Shown here in pieces: positions 32,596-43,478 of a DNA stretch of 64,000 nt. The position numbers and the translations under genes were made by a program. Location: positions 63,338,948 to 63,402,947 of the forward strand of contig OY754464.1 in the NCBI GenBank assembly GCA_963575645.1, written 5' to 3'. The stretch comes from Xanthostigma xanthostigma (taxonomy: Eukaryota; Arthropoda; Insecta; Raphidioptera; Raphidiidae). Positions within the stretch are counted from its first letter, which is position 1. Each line of letters opens with the position of its first letter. Under the pieces are notes generated by a model, which was not told the origin of the DNA, did no database searches, and saw only the letters and a list, made by a program, of their open reading frames with translations.

Positions 32596-32661
32596 TGACA
32601 CCGACCTCCGAGATTGAACCGAAGACCTTTACGAGACAACCGTTCTACCTCACCGCCATTT
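32596..32661 (-). repeat. tRNA-like sequence (pseudo-tRNA / SINE head)
   Basis: On the minus strand GAGGTAGAACGG resembles an A box and GGTTCAATCTC a B box of the RNA polymerase III promoter. The cloverleaf does not close well, so a working tRNA is unlikely. It sits beside an A-rich stretch like the other tRNA-like modules here. Confidence 0.45.
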
Positions 32662-32807
32662 TAGTTCTACAGCCAGTTTTTGTAATAGATGGTGTACGTA
32701 CATTGCAACACGTCCTTTATATTTTCAATCTAATGATTTTTTTACCCTACCGTGTCAAAAGAAATTTTACTTCAAAAATAATTCTGAAGACATTAAAAAT
32801 ATCCAAA

Positions 32808-33405
32808 TTTTTGATTACTCTTCAATAAATAAAATTATCGACCAATTTTTTAGACAATATATGAACAAAAATGACACAATTATAATTCACTTACTTAACT
32901 TTTTGACAGGGATTTGAACCTTCTTCCGAATTGAGCTAAAAAATACAAAAAATATTTTGATTGTAGTGTCACCTCGGTATCTTCAATGAATTTAAAATGC
33001 AGGAATTGAGGCCAAAAGAAAACAATTTTTATTTGTTTACTTCATTAATCAACGTTTCGGCATCAAATTGTGTCTTCTTCACGATCTAAAATTATTGATT
33101 TTACAAAATTAATAAATTAAAAATATCCAAAAATTAATTAGTAGTTATTTTGTAAAAGAATTTAAGTGAATTTTTTCAAAAAAGAAATATTGAAAAAATG
33201 TGATTAATAATTCGTTTTTGAAAAAAATTCATTTAAAAAAATTACTTAAATTCCTTTACAAAATAATTACTAATTAATTTTTATATTTTTAGTTCAATTC
33301 GGAAGAAGATCCAAATCCGGATCGAAGCGTCAATTCATTGAATTATAATTGTATAATTTTTGTTACATAATTGTCTGAAAAACTGGTCGATAATTTTATT
33401 TATTT
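32808..33405. mobile_element. Penelope-derived palindromic element
   Basis: The left arm opens with ACTCTTCAATAAATAAAATT and CGACCAATTTTTTAGACAAT. The right arm closes with the complement, ATTGTCTGAAAAACTGGTCG and the AATTTTATTTATT string. Each arm carries a decayed hammerhead-type motif (32910-32935 minus, 33300-33328 plus). A second, related motif with CAACGTTTCGGCATC lies at about 33050 on the minus strand, so further nesting is likely. Confidence 0.6.
33300..33328 (+). ncRNA. Decayed hammerhead-like motif
   Basis: CGGAAGA, a GATCC/GGATC stem with loop AAATCC, and GAAGC occupy the positions of CUGANGA, stem II and GAAA. Both core boxes have a substitution, but the stem has kept pairing (GGTCC/GGACC at 29.4 kb has become GATCC/GGATC here, a compensatory pair change). 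Confidence 0.4.
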
Positions 33406-33936
33406 ACATAAAAAATATAGGTAGGTATACATACAAAGAACCAACATACTCCAATTTACATTTTGAGGAGCGACATTTAAAAATACAACATCAATAATAC
33501 TAACAATTATAATAATTAGTATTGAATGTAATGACTGTACTGTCTGGGAGCACTCTTATTACGGTACCGTGAAGTAAGCAGGTACTTACGTCACGCCCAC
33601 ATACATTTTAACTTATTCTGACGTTTCACGAGGTAGAGGAAACGTAAGACGGTTCACCGGACGTGACGTCAACGCCAGCTTGCTCTGTGAATGATAAACT
33701 TTTTGCGTTATACGGAATGAATCTGTGGCTTTTTCTACGATTTAGAGATTAGTGATATAACGAATGTCAATTTTTAGACATTCGCAAATAATGCGAATAT
33801 CTGTCGCCGATATTCGCGACATAAAATATTTAGTTTTCAAATCAGACGTAATTTATCTAAGGTTAAAATTTTACAGCTAATTGTCACACGCACACATTTA
33901 TAGTAGTTCTTGGTACTAGGTTGATTATTAATAATA
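33406..33936. other. No feature recognised
   Basis: Unassigned sequence between two mobile elements. Confidence 0.45.
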
Positions 33937-34363
33937 AAGGCCACTGCACACGAGTCTAGAAACGCTGCTGGGACTTCTGCTGGCCGGCACGCTGGCTACG
34001 AGGCTGCAAATGACGTCACTGCGGGCTCGCCTGGTAGATGGATTTTAAAATTAGAACAAGGGCTAATTTTTCTTGCTTGGTCCTCTGTTTGCTCTGAGCA
34101 TGAACCAATCAGAAAACAATATCTTGTCACGTGGGGAATATGAACAAACGCCTACAAACAAACACTGTGCCCTAGTGTGTGTTCTGTTCAGAGACAATAA
34201 ACGTCCACTTTTAATGCCATTCTATCACACTGCGCGCGCACCGAGCCTACCTACAAAACAAGTTTGAAAAGACGTCTCGTGTGAAGCAAGCACATAAAAA
34301 CAATCAAGAAAACCAGTGCTAGAAAACTAGTAGTCAAATCTAGCAAGGCAAATCCAGATATAA
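33937..34363. mobile_element. MITE family G, near-complete copy
   Basis: Begins GGCCACTGCACACGAG, followed by AGAAACGCTGCTGGGACTTC, AATGACGTCACTGCGGGCTC and CACTGCGCGCGCACCG. It breaks off near CTAGCAAGGCAAATCCAG before the right inverted repeat. The 64-residue frame inside is not supported. Confidence 0.75.
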
Positions 34364-35198
34364 TTTCAAGGTTAAGTTTGCGAAATAAATTAAGTTTTTT
34401 TTTAAAGGAGTAAGAAAAAAACTTTCTAATAAAATTAAAAAAAAAATAAAATTTTATTATAAGATTGAATTCAAAAGATCAGAGATCACTATAAATTTTA
34501 AATTTATTTTGATGCACTCTGTATATAATATTATGATCGATAAAAACTGTTGGCAAGTATTCACATACAAGCAAATTTCATGTAAACAACATTTTTATGA
34601 TTCCGCATAATGTTGTTTTTTATTTAAAAAAGTTCAGTTTACTTGGATGTAATAATAAATCATCAAATGCAAAAAACCACTGCTCTTTTAAATACAAAAA
34701 ACTATACAAACGAATTTAAAAATATTAGGTGAGAAAACTTTTTATAAATCTAACTGATCTGCATTTGGAACGAATTTGTGACAGTGATAATTATGCGCCC
34801 CCCTTGCTTACAGAATAATCAAAGAAAAAGTACCTACCCGTATTAAATAACAAGCAAAACAATTAACTGAAACCTAAGCAAAACTAAGTTATAAACCATT
34901 GTTCACCGCGCATCTCAATGTTTTGTGATTGTAGTTATTAGTGCATCGTGTCTGGCTGAAAACAAGTTTTTATTTAAAAAAAATTCAGAGAGCGTAACAA
35001 AAATTGAATTTTCAATGTGAAATATTTTCCAAGTTAAAACAGATGCAACACGTGCTCAGAGCGCCAATTTTGGAGGAGGGAGGGTATTTTATGATTCAAA
35101 AATCAATATACTATTTCCATTTAATATCAATAATTATTAATTAATAGTTGAGAGCTTTCATTATATCAATATGAACATTAGGAAAATGACAAGGCTTT
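34364..35198. other. AT-rich sequence, no feature recognised
   Basis: A-rich runs and no supported gene. Confidence 0.45.
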
Positions 35199-35202
35199 TT
35201 AA

Positions 35203-35581
35203 GGCCCCCATACACCTCGTTCTTTTTTGGCAGTTTTAACCGCACGAGCAAAACTGTACGGGTAAACACGAACAACGACCATATCCATACACTAGGCGTT
35301 GTTTCGTTCAGTTTTTCTGAAGTCGTTGCATCATCTGATCTGCTTTGATGGATCCTACAACGTTACAGAGTCGAACAAAACCCGTCCTTTTTAACTGTGT
35401 CGTCACACACACGGGCCGACTTGAACGACACGTTTAAAACGGACGGTTTAAATCAAGCAGCAGCAGATATTTTTGAACGCCGGTAAGAAGGACGGTTTTT
35501 GGCCACACACCGACCGTTTTACCCGTACAGTTTTACCCGTGCGGTTAAAACTGCCAAAAAAGAACGAGGTGTATGGGGGCC
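35203..35581. mobile_element. TTAA-flanked MITE, piggyBac-like
   Basis: TTAA stands at both sides (35199-35202, 35582-35585). The inverted ends match over about 50 bp, starting GGCCCCCATACACCTCGTTC. A TTAA duplication is the signature of piggyBac-type transposition (family knowledge). 379 bp with no coding sequence. Internal half-sites (AAACTGTACGGGTAAA and its complement) continue the symmetry. Confidence 0.8.
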
Positions 35582-35679
35582 TTAACGTTATGATTTCTGT
35601 AGGCCGCACCAAAGAATCATATTATAGTAAATAGAATAGCGTGCGTTTCTCTCACTTCCTTAACGTATATACTATCTTA

Positions 35680-35910
35680 AATAAAATATAGTTTAAAAAA
35701 AACTAAAAAACACGCTTTATATCGCACTAAAAAGTAAAAAATAATTGTTTTAAAATAAGCTTAAAAAGCGTGGGGCGCTTTGTTCCACATTTTCGTACAT
35801 CGAGCGCCCAACGCTTTTTAAGCTTATTTTAAAACAATTATTTTTTACTTTTTAGTGCGATATAAAGCGTGTTTTTTAGTTTTTTTTAAACTATATTTTA
35901 TTTTTCACTT
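35680..35910. mobile_element. Palindromic MITE (AGCGTG family)
   Basis: Arms share CACGCTTTATATCGCACTAA, AAGTAAAAAATAATTGTTTT and AAGCTTAAAAAGCGT with their complements and are separated by a short loop near 35800. Close relative of 6930-7175. Confidence 0.8.
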
Positions 35911-35918
35911 TTTAGTTT

Positions 35919-36372
35919 GAGGATCTATAAAAGAATTTATTAATCCTGGGGGTCCTAATAAGGATAATGGGAAACTGTTATCAAATTATTGCATTGTCAT
36001 CGGTCCTTGATACGTATGCAAAGTTTCAAATTAATCTGAGGATCTATAAAAGAATTTATTAATCCTGGGGGTCCTAATAAGGATAATGGGAAACTGTTAT
36101 CAAATTATTGCATTGTCATCGGTCCTTGATACGTATGCAAAGTTTCAAATTAATCAGACTTCGGGAAATTGGTGAAAATAAAGCGTTTACTACAGAGGAT
36201 CTATAAAAGAATTTATTAATCCTGGGGGTCCTAATAAGGATAATGGGAAACTGTTATCAAATTATTGCATTGTCATCGGTCCTTGATACGTATGCAAAGT
36301 TTCAAATTAATCAGACTTCGGGAAATTGGTGAAAATTATGCTCAAAGATTCCGTTACGGAGTTAGTTACATA
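35919..36372 (+). repeat. Three tandem copies of a LINE-like 3' segment
   Basis: GAGGATCTATAAAAGAATTT starts at 35919, 36038 and 36195. The first unit is 119 bp and the second 157 bp because it also carries CAGACTTCGGGAAATTGGTG. After the third copy a typical LINE end follows, with a CATA-rich tail at about 36370. The copies look nearly identical, so the amplification is recent. Confidence 0.85.
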
Positions 36373-36410
36373 CATACATACATATTTACAACCCAAACTA
36401 ATATAAAGCG

Positions 36411-36963
36411 TTTAAAAAAAAACTTCGGAGAAGTAAAAATTTCGTTCTGTGCTAAATTCAAAAACTTGAGGCGACTGAATCTCAGAATTATAACTTAAAA
36501 AAAAAGAATTTCGAGGCAGACAAGAAATTGAAATCAAGCTCGAAATTCTGTGCCTAAGACGTCGAAAAAAAAAAGAATTTTGAGGCAGACAAGGAATTGA
36601 AATCCAACTTCGAAATTCTGTGCTTATAAAAGCTACAAGAGCAACAGCAAAAAAATGCAAAGACGGTGTTCGCATAATTCCTTTAGTTACCACTAAAAAA
36701 ACGCCGTCTGTGCACTTTTTTTTGCTGTTGCTCTTGTAGCTTTTATAAGCACAGAATTTCGAAGTTGGATTTCAATTCCTTGTCTGCCTCAAAATTCTTT
36801 TTTTTTTCGACGTCTTAGGCACAGAATTTCGAGCTTGATTTCAATTTCTTGTCTGCCTCGAAATTCTTTTTTTTTAAGTTATAATTCTGAGATTCAGTCG
36901 CCTCAAGTTTTTGAATTTAGCACAGAACGAAATTTTTACTTCTCCGAAGTTTTTTTTTTAAGA
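36411..36963. repeat. Near-perfect 0.55-kb palindrome
   Basis: The left arm (about 36413-36675) and right arm (about 36698-36961) are inverted copies with only a few differences; the loop is about 25-40 bp. Each arm contains two ~70-bp units that are themselves small hairpins (GAATTTCGAGG ... CTCGAAATTC). The matching peptide strings found on opposite strands (CLPRNSFFLSYNSEIQ) are simply the two arms read in mirror image. Confidence 0.92.
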
Positions 36964-37528
36964 TTTCTCGTCTTTTTCCAAAGTGTGAGACATTATTTTT
37001 ATTTTTTCTCCAAAAAATAAACATATGTGCATTTTTAGAATTAAGAGGCCACAGATTCCATGAAAGCCAATTTTGAAGGCATGAAAAAAATCAATGAACA
37101 AGGCCAACCATTAAAAATACAAAATTTTTTTCATATCATTTGTAAAATACTTATTTTGCATTAAAAAAGAAGTTTCACTTTGAAAACTTTCCTCTTTTTA
37201 ATTTTTGTTCCACTTTTTATGATGAATATGTTTTTTAATAAATTAAATTATTTAAATCTAACTTCAATCATATATTTTGTTATTTTTTAATAAAAAATTT
37301 GACGAAAGTGTATTTTTCAAAAAACAAGAAAAAAAAATTAAAAATTAAAAAAGAAATAAAGATATGTATATGAGAAAAAAATTGAGAAAATAAATTAAAA
37401 ATAAAAAAAACAATTAAAAATATAAAAAAAAATTTAAAATTAAAAAAAAATAAAAATAAAAAATATGATTAGGTATATATAAATATCAAGTGGAAATAAA
37501 ATGGAGTAGAAAAAAAATTGTTTCCAAT
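36964..37528. other. A-rich low-complexity sequence
   Basis: Long A-rich tracts, especially 37320-37470. They lead into the tRNA-like module at 37529 and may be the tail side of a retroposed copy. Confidence 0.5.
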
Positions 37529-37610
37529 GATGCCGGCGGGAATCGAACCCGAGACCCTATTATTAGTGTTATTACTAGTCTAACGTCGTAACCGTTAGTC
37601 CACGGGCATA
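37529..37610 (-). repeat. tRNA-like sequence
   Basis: On the minus strand ATGCCCG and a GCCGGCAT-like 3' side could form an acceptor stem, TGGACTAACGG resembles the D-arm/A box, and GGTTCGATTCC is a good B box. The anticodon region is expanded with TAATAACACTAATAA, so it is not a normal tRNA. The flanks on both sides resemble those of 48206-48278. Confidence 0.55.
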
Positions 37611-38007
37611 CTCGCCGTATAAGCTGTTATTGTGGTACAGAAGTATATATGGGTGATACGAAAAATCGGTCCTATGAAAGTCACGTGGTCACAGAACTAT
37701 AAAACTTGGAAACTGGTCTCATATACACGGCGTTATATGGGAGCTAGGCAAAATCAATGTATAAGAATACGTTAGAGATACGTCGGCATTTAGCACAGAA
37801 AAGAATCTCTAACGAGATTCTTCGATATCCGATGCTTTCACAAAATTACTGCTCATACCTAGAGGTAAGATGCTACACATCCAAAATATATATAATTGAA
37901 TAAAAATCTAAAATTAGAAACTAAGTATATTTCGATACTCGGAAATACCTCTTCGAGAGTCAGATATTTGCCCGTCAGTACTGTAAAATTAGTCAGTATA
38001 GGAATTA
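37611..38007. other. Flank of the tRNA-like module, otherwise unassigned
   Basis: The GTTATTGTGGTACAGAAGTA segment at about 37626 recurs in altered form after the 48.2-kb module. Nothing else recognised. Confidence 0.4.
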
Positions 38008-38441
38008 AAGCCGCTGCACACAAGGCTGGAACACTGCTAGAAACACTGCTTAGACTTATGCTGGCCATTAGGCTAGGTACGAGGCTAGAAATGACGTCAC
38101 AAAATAGATTTTAAAATTAGAACAGGGGCTAATTTTCTTGCTAGGTCCTCTGCTTGCTCTGAGCAAGAACCAATCAGGAAACAGTATCTTGTCACCTTGG
38201 CGACGTGAACAAACGCCCACAAACCAACATGGCGTCATTTTGCTCAGATTCAAACAAGAGACACGTTTTTCTGTGTGTCTATATTTGAACTGTCACTGCG
38301 CGCGCACCAGATCTATCCTCAAACAAGCTTGAAAATACGTCTCGTGTGAAATGAGCACATAAAAGCAATCAAGAAAACCAGACTAGTAGTCAAACATAGC
38401 AAGGAATCTAGCGACAAATCCAGCCTCGTGTGCAGCGGCTT
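38008..38441. mobile_element. MITE family G, complete copy (434 bp)
   Basis: Ends AAGCCGCTGCACAC and, inverted, AAGCCGCTGCACACGAGGCT. All internal landmarks are present, including AATGACGTCAC, AACATGGCGTCATTTTG, CACTGCGCGCGCACC and AGCAAGGAATCTAGCG. No target duplication was certain, so the superfamily remains open. Frames inside are not genes. Confidence 0.82.
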
Positions 38442-38877
38442 GTAGTTAGTAGAATAAATCGTCTCTAGTTCCGTTGGGATCTAAATCTATGTCTTCCAAA
38501 ATGCCCGTCTAGAGATAGGTCACATTTATATTTTGAATCAATCCGTAACACAGGTATAACGAGAATGTCTCTGTGATACTGATGATGATGAAGCTTACAT
38601 GCCACTTCCTTACTTTTCCTTCCTTCCTTCAGGATATAAGACTGTACATTAGCTGCTTTCCTTTAGACATAAATATTAGTTTATCTCGTTTCAACTCACA
38701 TAATATGGTCACGTCCCTTTTTAAACATTATGAAACAGATGATATTTTTACTTCCTTTCTGTTCCTTGCTCGACATATTTTAAAGACAAAATCTGAATTT
38801 TTGAGTAATAATTTTATTCAACAATAACAATTAAATACATTACATATAGGTACTTGTAATATAATGAGTTGAACGTT
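38442..38877. other. No feature recognised
   Basis: Sequence between two family G copies. The 84-residue frame at 38573-38827 has no recognisable motif. Confidence 0.4.
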
Positions 38878-39272
38878 AAGACCGCTGGACACGAGGTTAG
38901 AAACACTGCTGGGACTTCTGCTTCGCTTGCTAGCTCGCACGATGAATTTTAAAAATTAGAACAGGGGTTATTTTTCTTGCTTAGTCCTCTGCTTGCTCTG
39001 AGCAGAAACCAATCAGGAAACAGTATATCTTGTCACGTGGGCGACATGAACAAACGCCAACAAACAAGCACTGTGTCATAATGTGTGTTCTGTTCAGAGA
39101 CAGTAAACGTCCACTTCTACCGTTCTACCACAGCGCGCATACCGAACCTACATACAAAACAAGCTTAAAAAGACGTCTCGTGTGAAGCGGGCACTTAAAA
39201 GCAAACAAGAAAGCCAGCGCGAAAAAACTAGTAGTTCTAGCAGCAAATTCAACCTTGTGTGCAGCGGCCTTT
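38878..39272. mobile_element. MITE family G, complete copy (~395 bp)
   Basis: Ends AAGACCGCTGGACACGAGG and, inverted, AAGGCCGCTGCACACAAGG. Internal landmarks are conserved although a segment after the left end is shorter than in 38008-38441. Confidence 0.8.
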
Positions 39273-39426
39273 ATAAAGAAGAAAAAGAATGTAGATTATG
39301 GACGCTCAACAGCTTAGGTCATCAGCGTCTATGAGCATTATGCCTATTCTGCAGTTATTGCATAAAAGTACTATTCTGAAAGTGATTTCGAATAAAAAAA
39401 ATTGGTTGTCTGATTGGTTGTCTTTG

Positions 39427-39634
39427 CGTGATAACGTATTCCGCTCGAATATCATATTTAATAATACATAACCTAAATTTTAGTAGCTGTCAAACTTGGG
39501 CCGATCGTGCTTCTCTATCGCTTATACTGCGCTCTCGCTTGCACGCACAGGGTCAGGCGGAACGTGACACTTTTCGGAGCGTTACACTTTTTCGTGCGTG
39601 CAACTGGTGTTTCATCAATTTATAAGACGTTATC
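39427..39634 (+). mobile_element. MITE family D (GTGATAACGTATTCC ends)
   Basis: Left GTGATAACGTATTCCGCTCG; right, inverted, GTGATAACGTCTTATAAATT. Internal AGGGTCAGGCGGAACGTGAC and TTTTTCGTGCGTGCAACTGG. Other copies lie at 46651-46853 (inverted) and 52537-52690. The upstream TTGGTTGTCTG phrase also recurs beside those copies. Confidence 0.7.
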
Positions 39635-40430
39635 ACGTCAAAAAGCTGTGTGTTTAAAATGATTAATGATAATCGTACATATAAAAGAAATCAAATCCGA
39701 ACTGTTCAGTAATTGTCCGTTTATAATAATATAGATTAGAAGATTGTCACACCACAAAGCCATCTCCTTTTACACTGTTGTGCGAAAAAAAAGTCTAATT
39801 AAATTTGCCAGCATTTGAAGGTTAATTCCATAATCAAAATTGCAAGTTCCCATTATAGTTTAGGCCAGAAATTCTTGAGAAAAATAGACCTTTACTCTCT
39901 CAAGTGTTAAGATGACACCATAATTTATTCAGATTTTTTTATTGTTATTTATTAGGCATTATTACTATAAAAACATTATTTTATGTATACTCTCTCAACA
40001 GGCGGAGCACTCGAGCTGTAACGCCCGGACGGAACCATATTTTCAACGTTAAATTAAAACTATAAATAATAGAGATAGAGTGCGGGAGGTGGGACTTTTT
40101 TATTGAAAATTTTCTCCTCTTAAAGAATCTTTTTTTTCAATTACTGCTATCGCTTATAGTTTTTGAGTAATTGCTAAAAATCTGAGGGGCTTTTTTTGTC
40201 TTTTCGTTTTTTGTTACTAACAAATGCAGTTTTTGTCGCCGAAAAAAATAAACGTCTTTTTCGGAATAAGCTACTGCTACATATTTTTTGGAGACTTGGA
40301 TCTATTTTTCTCAAGAACCATATAGTTTTTGACTAGGCTATTAATTATGTTTAATGAGAAAACACGGTTAACATAACATAGGTATTATATTTGTGCTATT
40401 AAGCTGTTTTGTTAAATGCACAAAATGAAA
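39635..40430. other. Unassigned sequence
   Basis: T- and A-rich, no supported gene. Phrases such as GAGAAAAATAGACC recur nearby and may belong to an old repeat. Confidence 0.4.
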
Positions 40431-40779
40431 TCTTTATAAATAAAAATATAAATGTTCATTTGTTCAAAATCTGAAATCTCCAAAAGTTCTTCACTGATCG
40501 CTTTGAAATTTTGACACAACATTGAATTCGAATAGACGTCAGATTTGCAAACATGCTTTAAAAAAAAACAGCGCCATCTGTTGGAAATTAAAGCAACACC
40601 TCTATACTAAATATTTAACGGCAATGGGAGCGCCGTATGTTGAACACAGCACCCGCTGTTGAACGTTAAAGCAACACACGCTATACTAAATATTTTACGA
40701 CAACGGGAGCGCAACCTGTTGAACGTAACATCAACGCACGGAAACCAGACTGAGCCACAGCGTGGCCGGGTACACCTAG
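40431..40779 (+). mobile_element. Helitron-like element, 349 bp
   Basis: Preceded by A, begins TCTTTATAAATAAAAATATA, ends GTGGCCGGGTACACCTAG, followed by T: the full Helitron insertion signature. It contains an imperfect duplication (CTATACTAAATATTTAACG at about 40601 and CTATACTAAATATTTTACG at about 40681). Confidence 0.75.
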
Positions 40780-41243
40780 TATTTTATAAAAAATGAAAAT
40801 AATCATATATTTTATTATAAAATGTATGTGGAAAATATGAAATATAGAACATTTTTTTTAAATAATACATTGGTGTTAAAATTTGCGAATTTTAAATATT
40901 CTTGTATAACATATTACTTGGCTTAAAAAACATGTGTTTTCTTTTAAAGAAAGTATTTGAATTTGTTTGAATATAATAGATTATGAAAAATGTTAGGAAT
41001 TTTGAAAATTGGAATTGAAAGTGTAATTATATTCTGTTTTCCTGTTCAACAGTTTCCTTTTTATACAGCAAATAAGATTAACATCCCTTCAGAACGAGTT
41101 GCATGTAAATGTCTAACACAGAGTTTCTCAAACCATTATTCACAATCACCCAGTTATTGTGAATATTCAAAGAGCTGCACGGCCTTTATGAAACCAAACA
41201 CTGCTTTGCAATGAACTTAAATTATAGTTCAAAACAACTAATA
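40780..41243. other. AT-rich sequence, no feature recognised
   Basis: The 74-residue frame at 40990-41214 has no recognisable domain and I do not support it. Confidence 0.4.
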
Positions 41244-41812
41244 AAACCGGCCAAGTGCAAATCGGACTCGCACACCGAGGGTTCCGTACAAACTTGTAGG
41301 TATGTAAATAGTTCATCTATCACGAGAATTGAGTGTCAAAGATTTTTCCGCTTAGCCGTTGGAAAACTGTTGTCACATCGACAAAGGTCGCGGTTAGTTT
41401 GTCAACTAAGCACGTAATTGCAATGAATTCAGATGGACTACTGAACATTGTATCTCGTGGCTAAATCTGTAGTCTAATTGTCGTACCGTGTTGTATGCGA
41501 GAGTTCTCATATTGTGCTGTACAAATGCACCGGTAGCGGATGCTTGTTTTGTATTAGATTACTGTTACTGTGTATGTGAGTAGCATGTTGCGGTTTAAGA
41601 AGATTTTTTTTGTGATGTATCTACAAAACGGTTTTCGGATTTTTCTCTTTACTTGTGCTATAATACATTGCCAAATTTCATAATTTTAGGTCAACGGGAA
41701 ATACCCTATACTCTATAGCTTGATTCCCAAGAGGCATTACAGACAGACGGACAACAAAGTGATCCTACAAGGATACTTTTTTTCCTTTTGAACTAGGAGC
41801 TCATAAAAACAC
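41244..41812 (+). repeat. Dispersed insect repeat (ACCGGCCAAGTG start)
   Basis: Begins AAACCGGCCAAGTGCAAATC and GGACTCGCACACCGAGGGTT; near its end it has GACAACAAAGTGATCCTACA and CTTTTTTTCCTTTTGA. These phrases are familiar from many lepidopteran sequences. It is related to 19280-19640. No coding sequence. Confidence 0.55.
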
Positions 41813-41859
41813 GTTTTATTGCAATGTGCACTAAAAAATAGAAAATAATTTTTAAATAT
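41813..41859. mobile_element. Fragment of the AGCGTG palindromic MITE family
   Basis: TAAAAACACGTTTTATTGCA and CACTAAAAAATAGAAAATAA resemble one arm of the 35.7-kb MITE. It is cut by the LTR that follows. Confidence 0.45.
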
Positions 41860-42434
41860 TGTTGTGTGCCCCCTGTTGGGACGACTATGGCTTCTGTAGA
41901 ATCTTCTAGTAACAACAACAATGAAGAACCCGACTTTATTGGAATTTCCTGGAGATTGCAATGCAGGTAAAGAAAGGTTCTTCTAAAAGATTCGTTGTTG
42001 TGGGGATCAAAGCTATAAAAGGCGAACGGGTCGCTGGCATTCAGTCAGTTGTTGGTGAGTTGTGTTGATACAAGTCTGGCGTTGCGACATAAATCAGTTA
42101 TAAATACTTTGGTGTGTGTAAACCATTGAGTGCAATTATATAAATCTGGTTTTACATAAATGACTTTTTGTAAACAATAGTGTGAATAAGTGTACTAGAT
42201 AAAATTTGATGTGTTTGGGTGCTGTAAATATTTTACGTATACATAATTTAGTGAATCTATATTCTCTGTTACTTAGTCTTTTATTTTATTATTTAGAACT
42301 GTCGTTATTTTGTTTTTGTTAACGTTATTATTACTGTTACGTTTAAGAAGTACGCTTTCGTTTGTTTGTTAACTATTTTGTTAAACGTTTATTATTATAA
42401 ATAAATAATTTCTACCACGGACAGTTTTGTTACA
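41860..42434 (+). repeat. Solo LTR, 575 bp
   Basis: Begins TGTTGTGTGCCCCC and ends TTTTGTTACA, with ATAT on both sides (41856-41859 and 42435-42438) as a candidate duplication. Inside is a good core promoter: TATAAAAG at about 42014 and a TTCAGTCAGT initiator about 25 bases later. No internal coding region flanks it, so it is probably a recombined solo LTR. Superfamily unknown. Confidence 0.6.
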
Positions 42435-43334
42435 ATATAATGATTTTGTTCAACAGCGATAGGATGTCCCCCAACTCCATATAATTTATTTTTTTAACAA
42501 GCCATTCTCAGTTTAAGCTTATACAACAATTTAATTTGGGAACATCTAGAGCCAGTAACCAAGGATTAGATTTGATTAGATTTATTATTCAACATATAAG
42601 GTTGACTCATATTACAATCTGATTTGCTGCTATAAGATATTGAAAAAAAGTTTTTTTTATTTTTAAAACACTGTGACTAAGGTAAAAAGATCTTTACTAA
42701 GCAACTGATTTTTTATGTTATTGTTATGAAGGAAGATTTTGTATTCAAGTTCGAGCACGCACTGTATAAAAATGTTTGAGAATCGCCGGTTTAACGAAAA
42801 ACGCATTTCACTAGCAAAGTGAATTGATTGAACAACGCTTTTTTAATCAATAAACGATGTGCGTACTTTGCCTGGTTTCAAAAATCTCTTACCGCCACTA
42901 AATTATCTGAACGACGTTTTCGTAAAAGCTCAGCTTGACGATTTATGTGAATTTACAATGTTTGTTGTGGCGAGAAAATATATCGCACATATAATATATG
43001 TATTTATACAAGTAGACCAATTTGAAATGGCGCAATATTAGGATTGTTGCAACACTACTAAGTACTTTAAGTAATTAATAAATTAATGATTAATAAAAAA
43101 AAACAACGCCGGAAAAATACATATTCTATAAGAAAGTTCGCTTCAGCATAATGTCTATCTCTAATAGGCAATCTACAAATCCGGGCGAAGTCGATCCGCG
43201 CTGGTAGTTTATAATAAAATCAAGTACCTATTCGAATCCTATACTCGGGTAAAATATATTCGAATAGTAAAATAATAATAACAATAATAATTCCGGTAAG
43301 CGCGTTGTGACAACAAAGTTGGTATCATACCATT
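42435..43334. other. Unassigned sequence
   Basis: No supported gene. The 60-residue frame at 42859-43041 shows nothing I recognise. Confidence 0.4.
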
Positions 43335-43478
43335 GAAGGGTATTTCAAGGTGACAGCTTGAGTCCTCTTCTTTTCTGCATCTCACTACTGCCTGTCTCCA
43401 ATTCGTTGAGGCGTGGTCGCGGATATATGTACGGTATTCCATCCAGCCGCAGGCATAAAGTCACCCATTTATTTTATA

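Noticed and set aside
36412-37020. Two frames on opposite strands with the same peptide, suggesting a conserved protein
   Set aside because: They are the two arms of the near-perfect palindrome read in mirror image.
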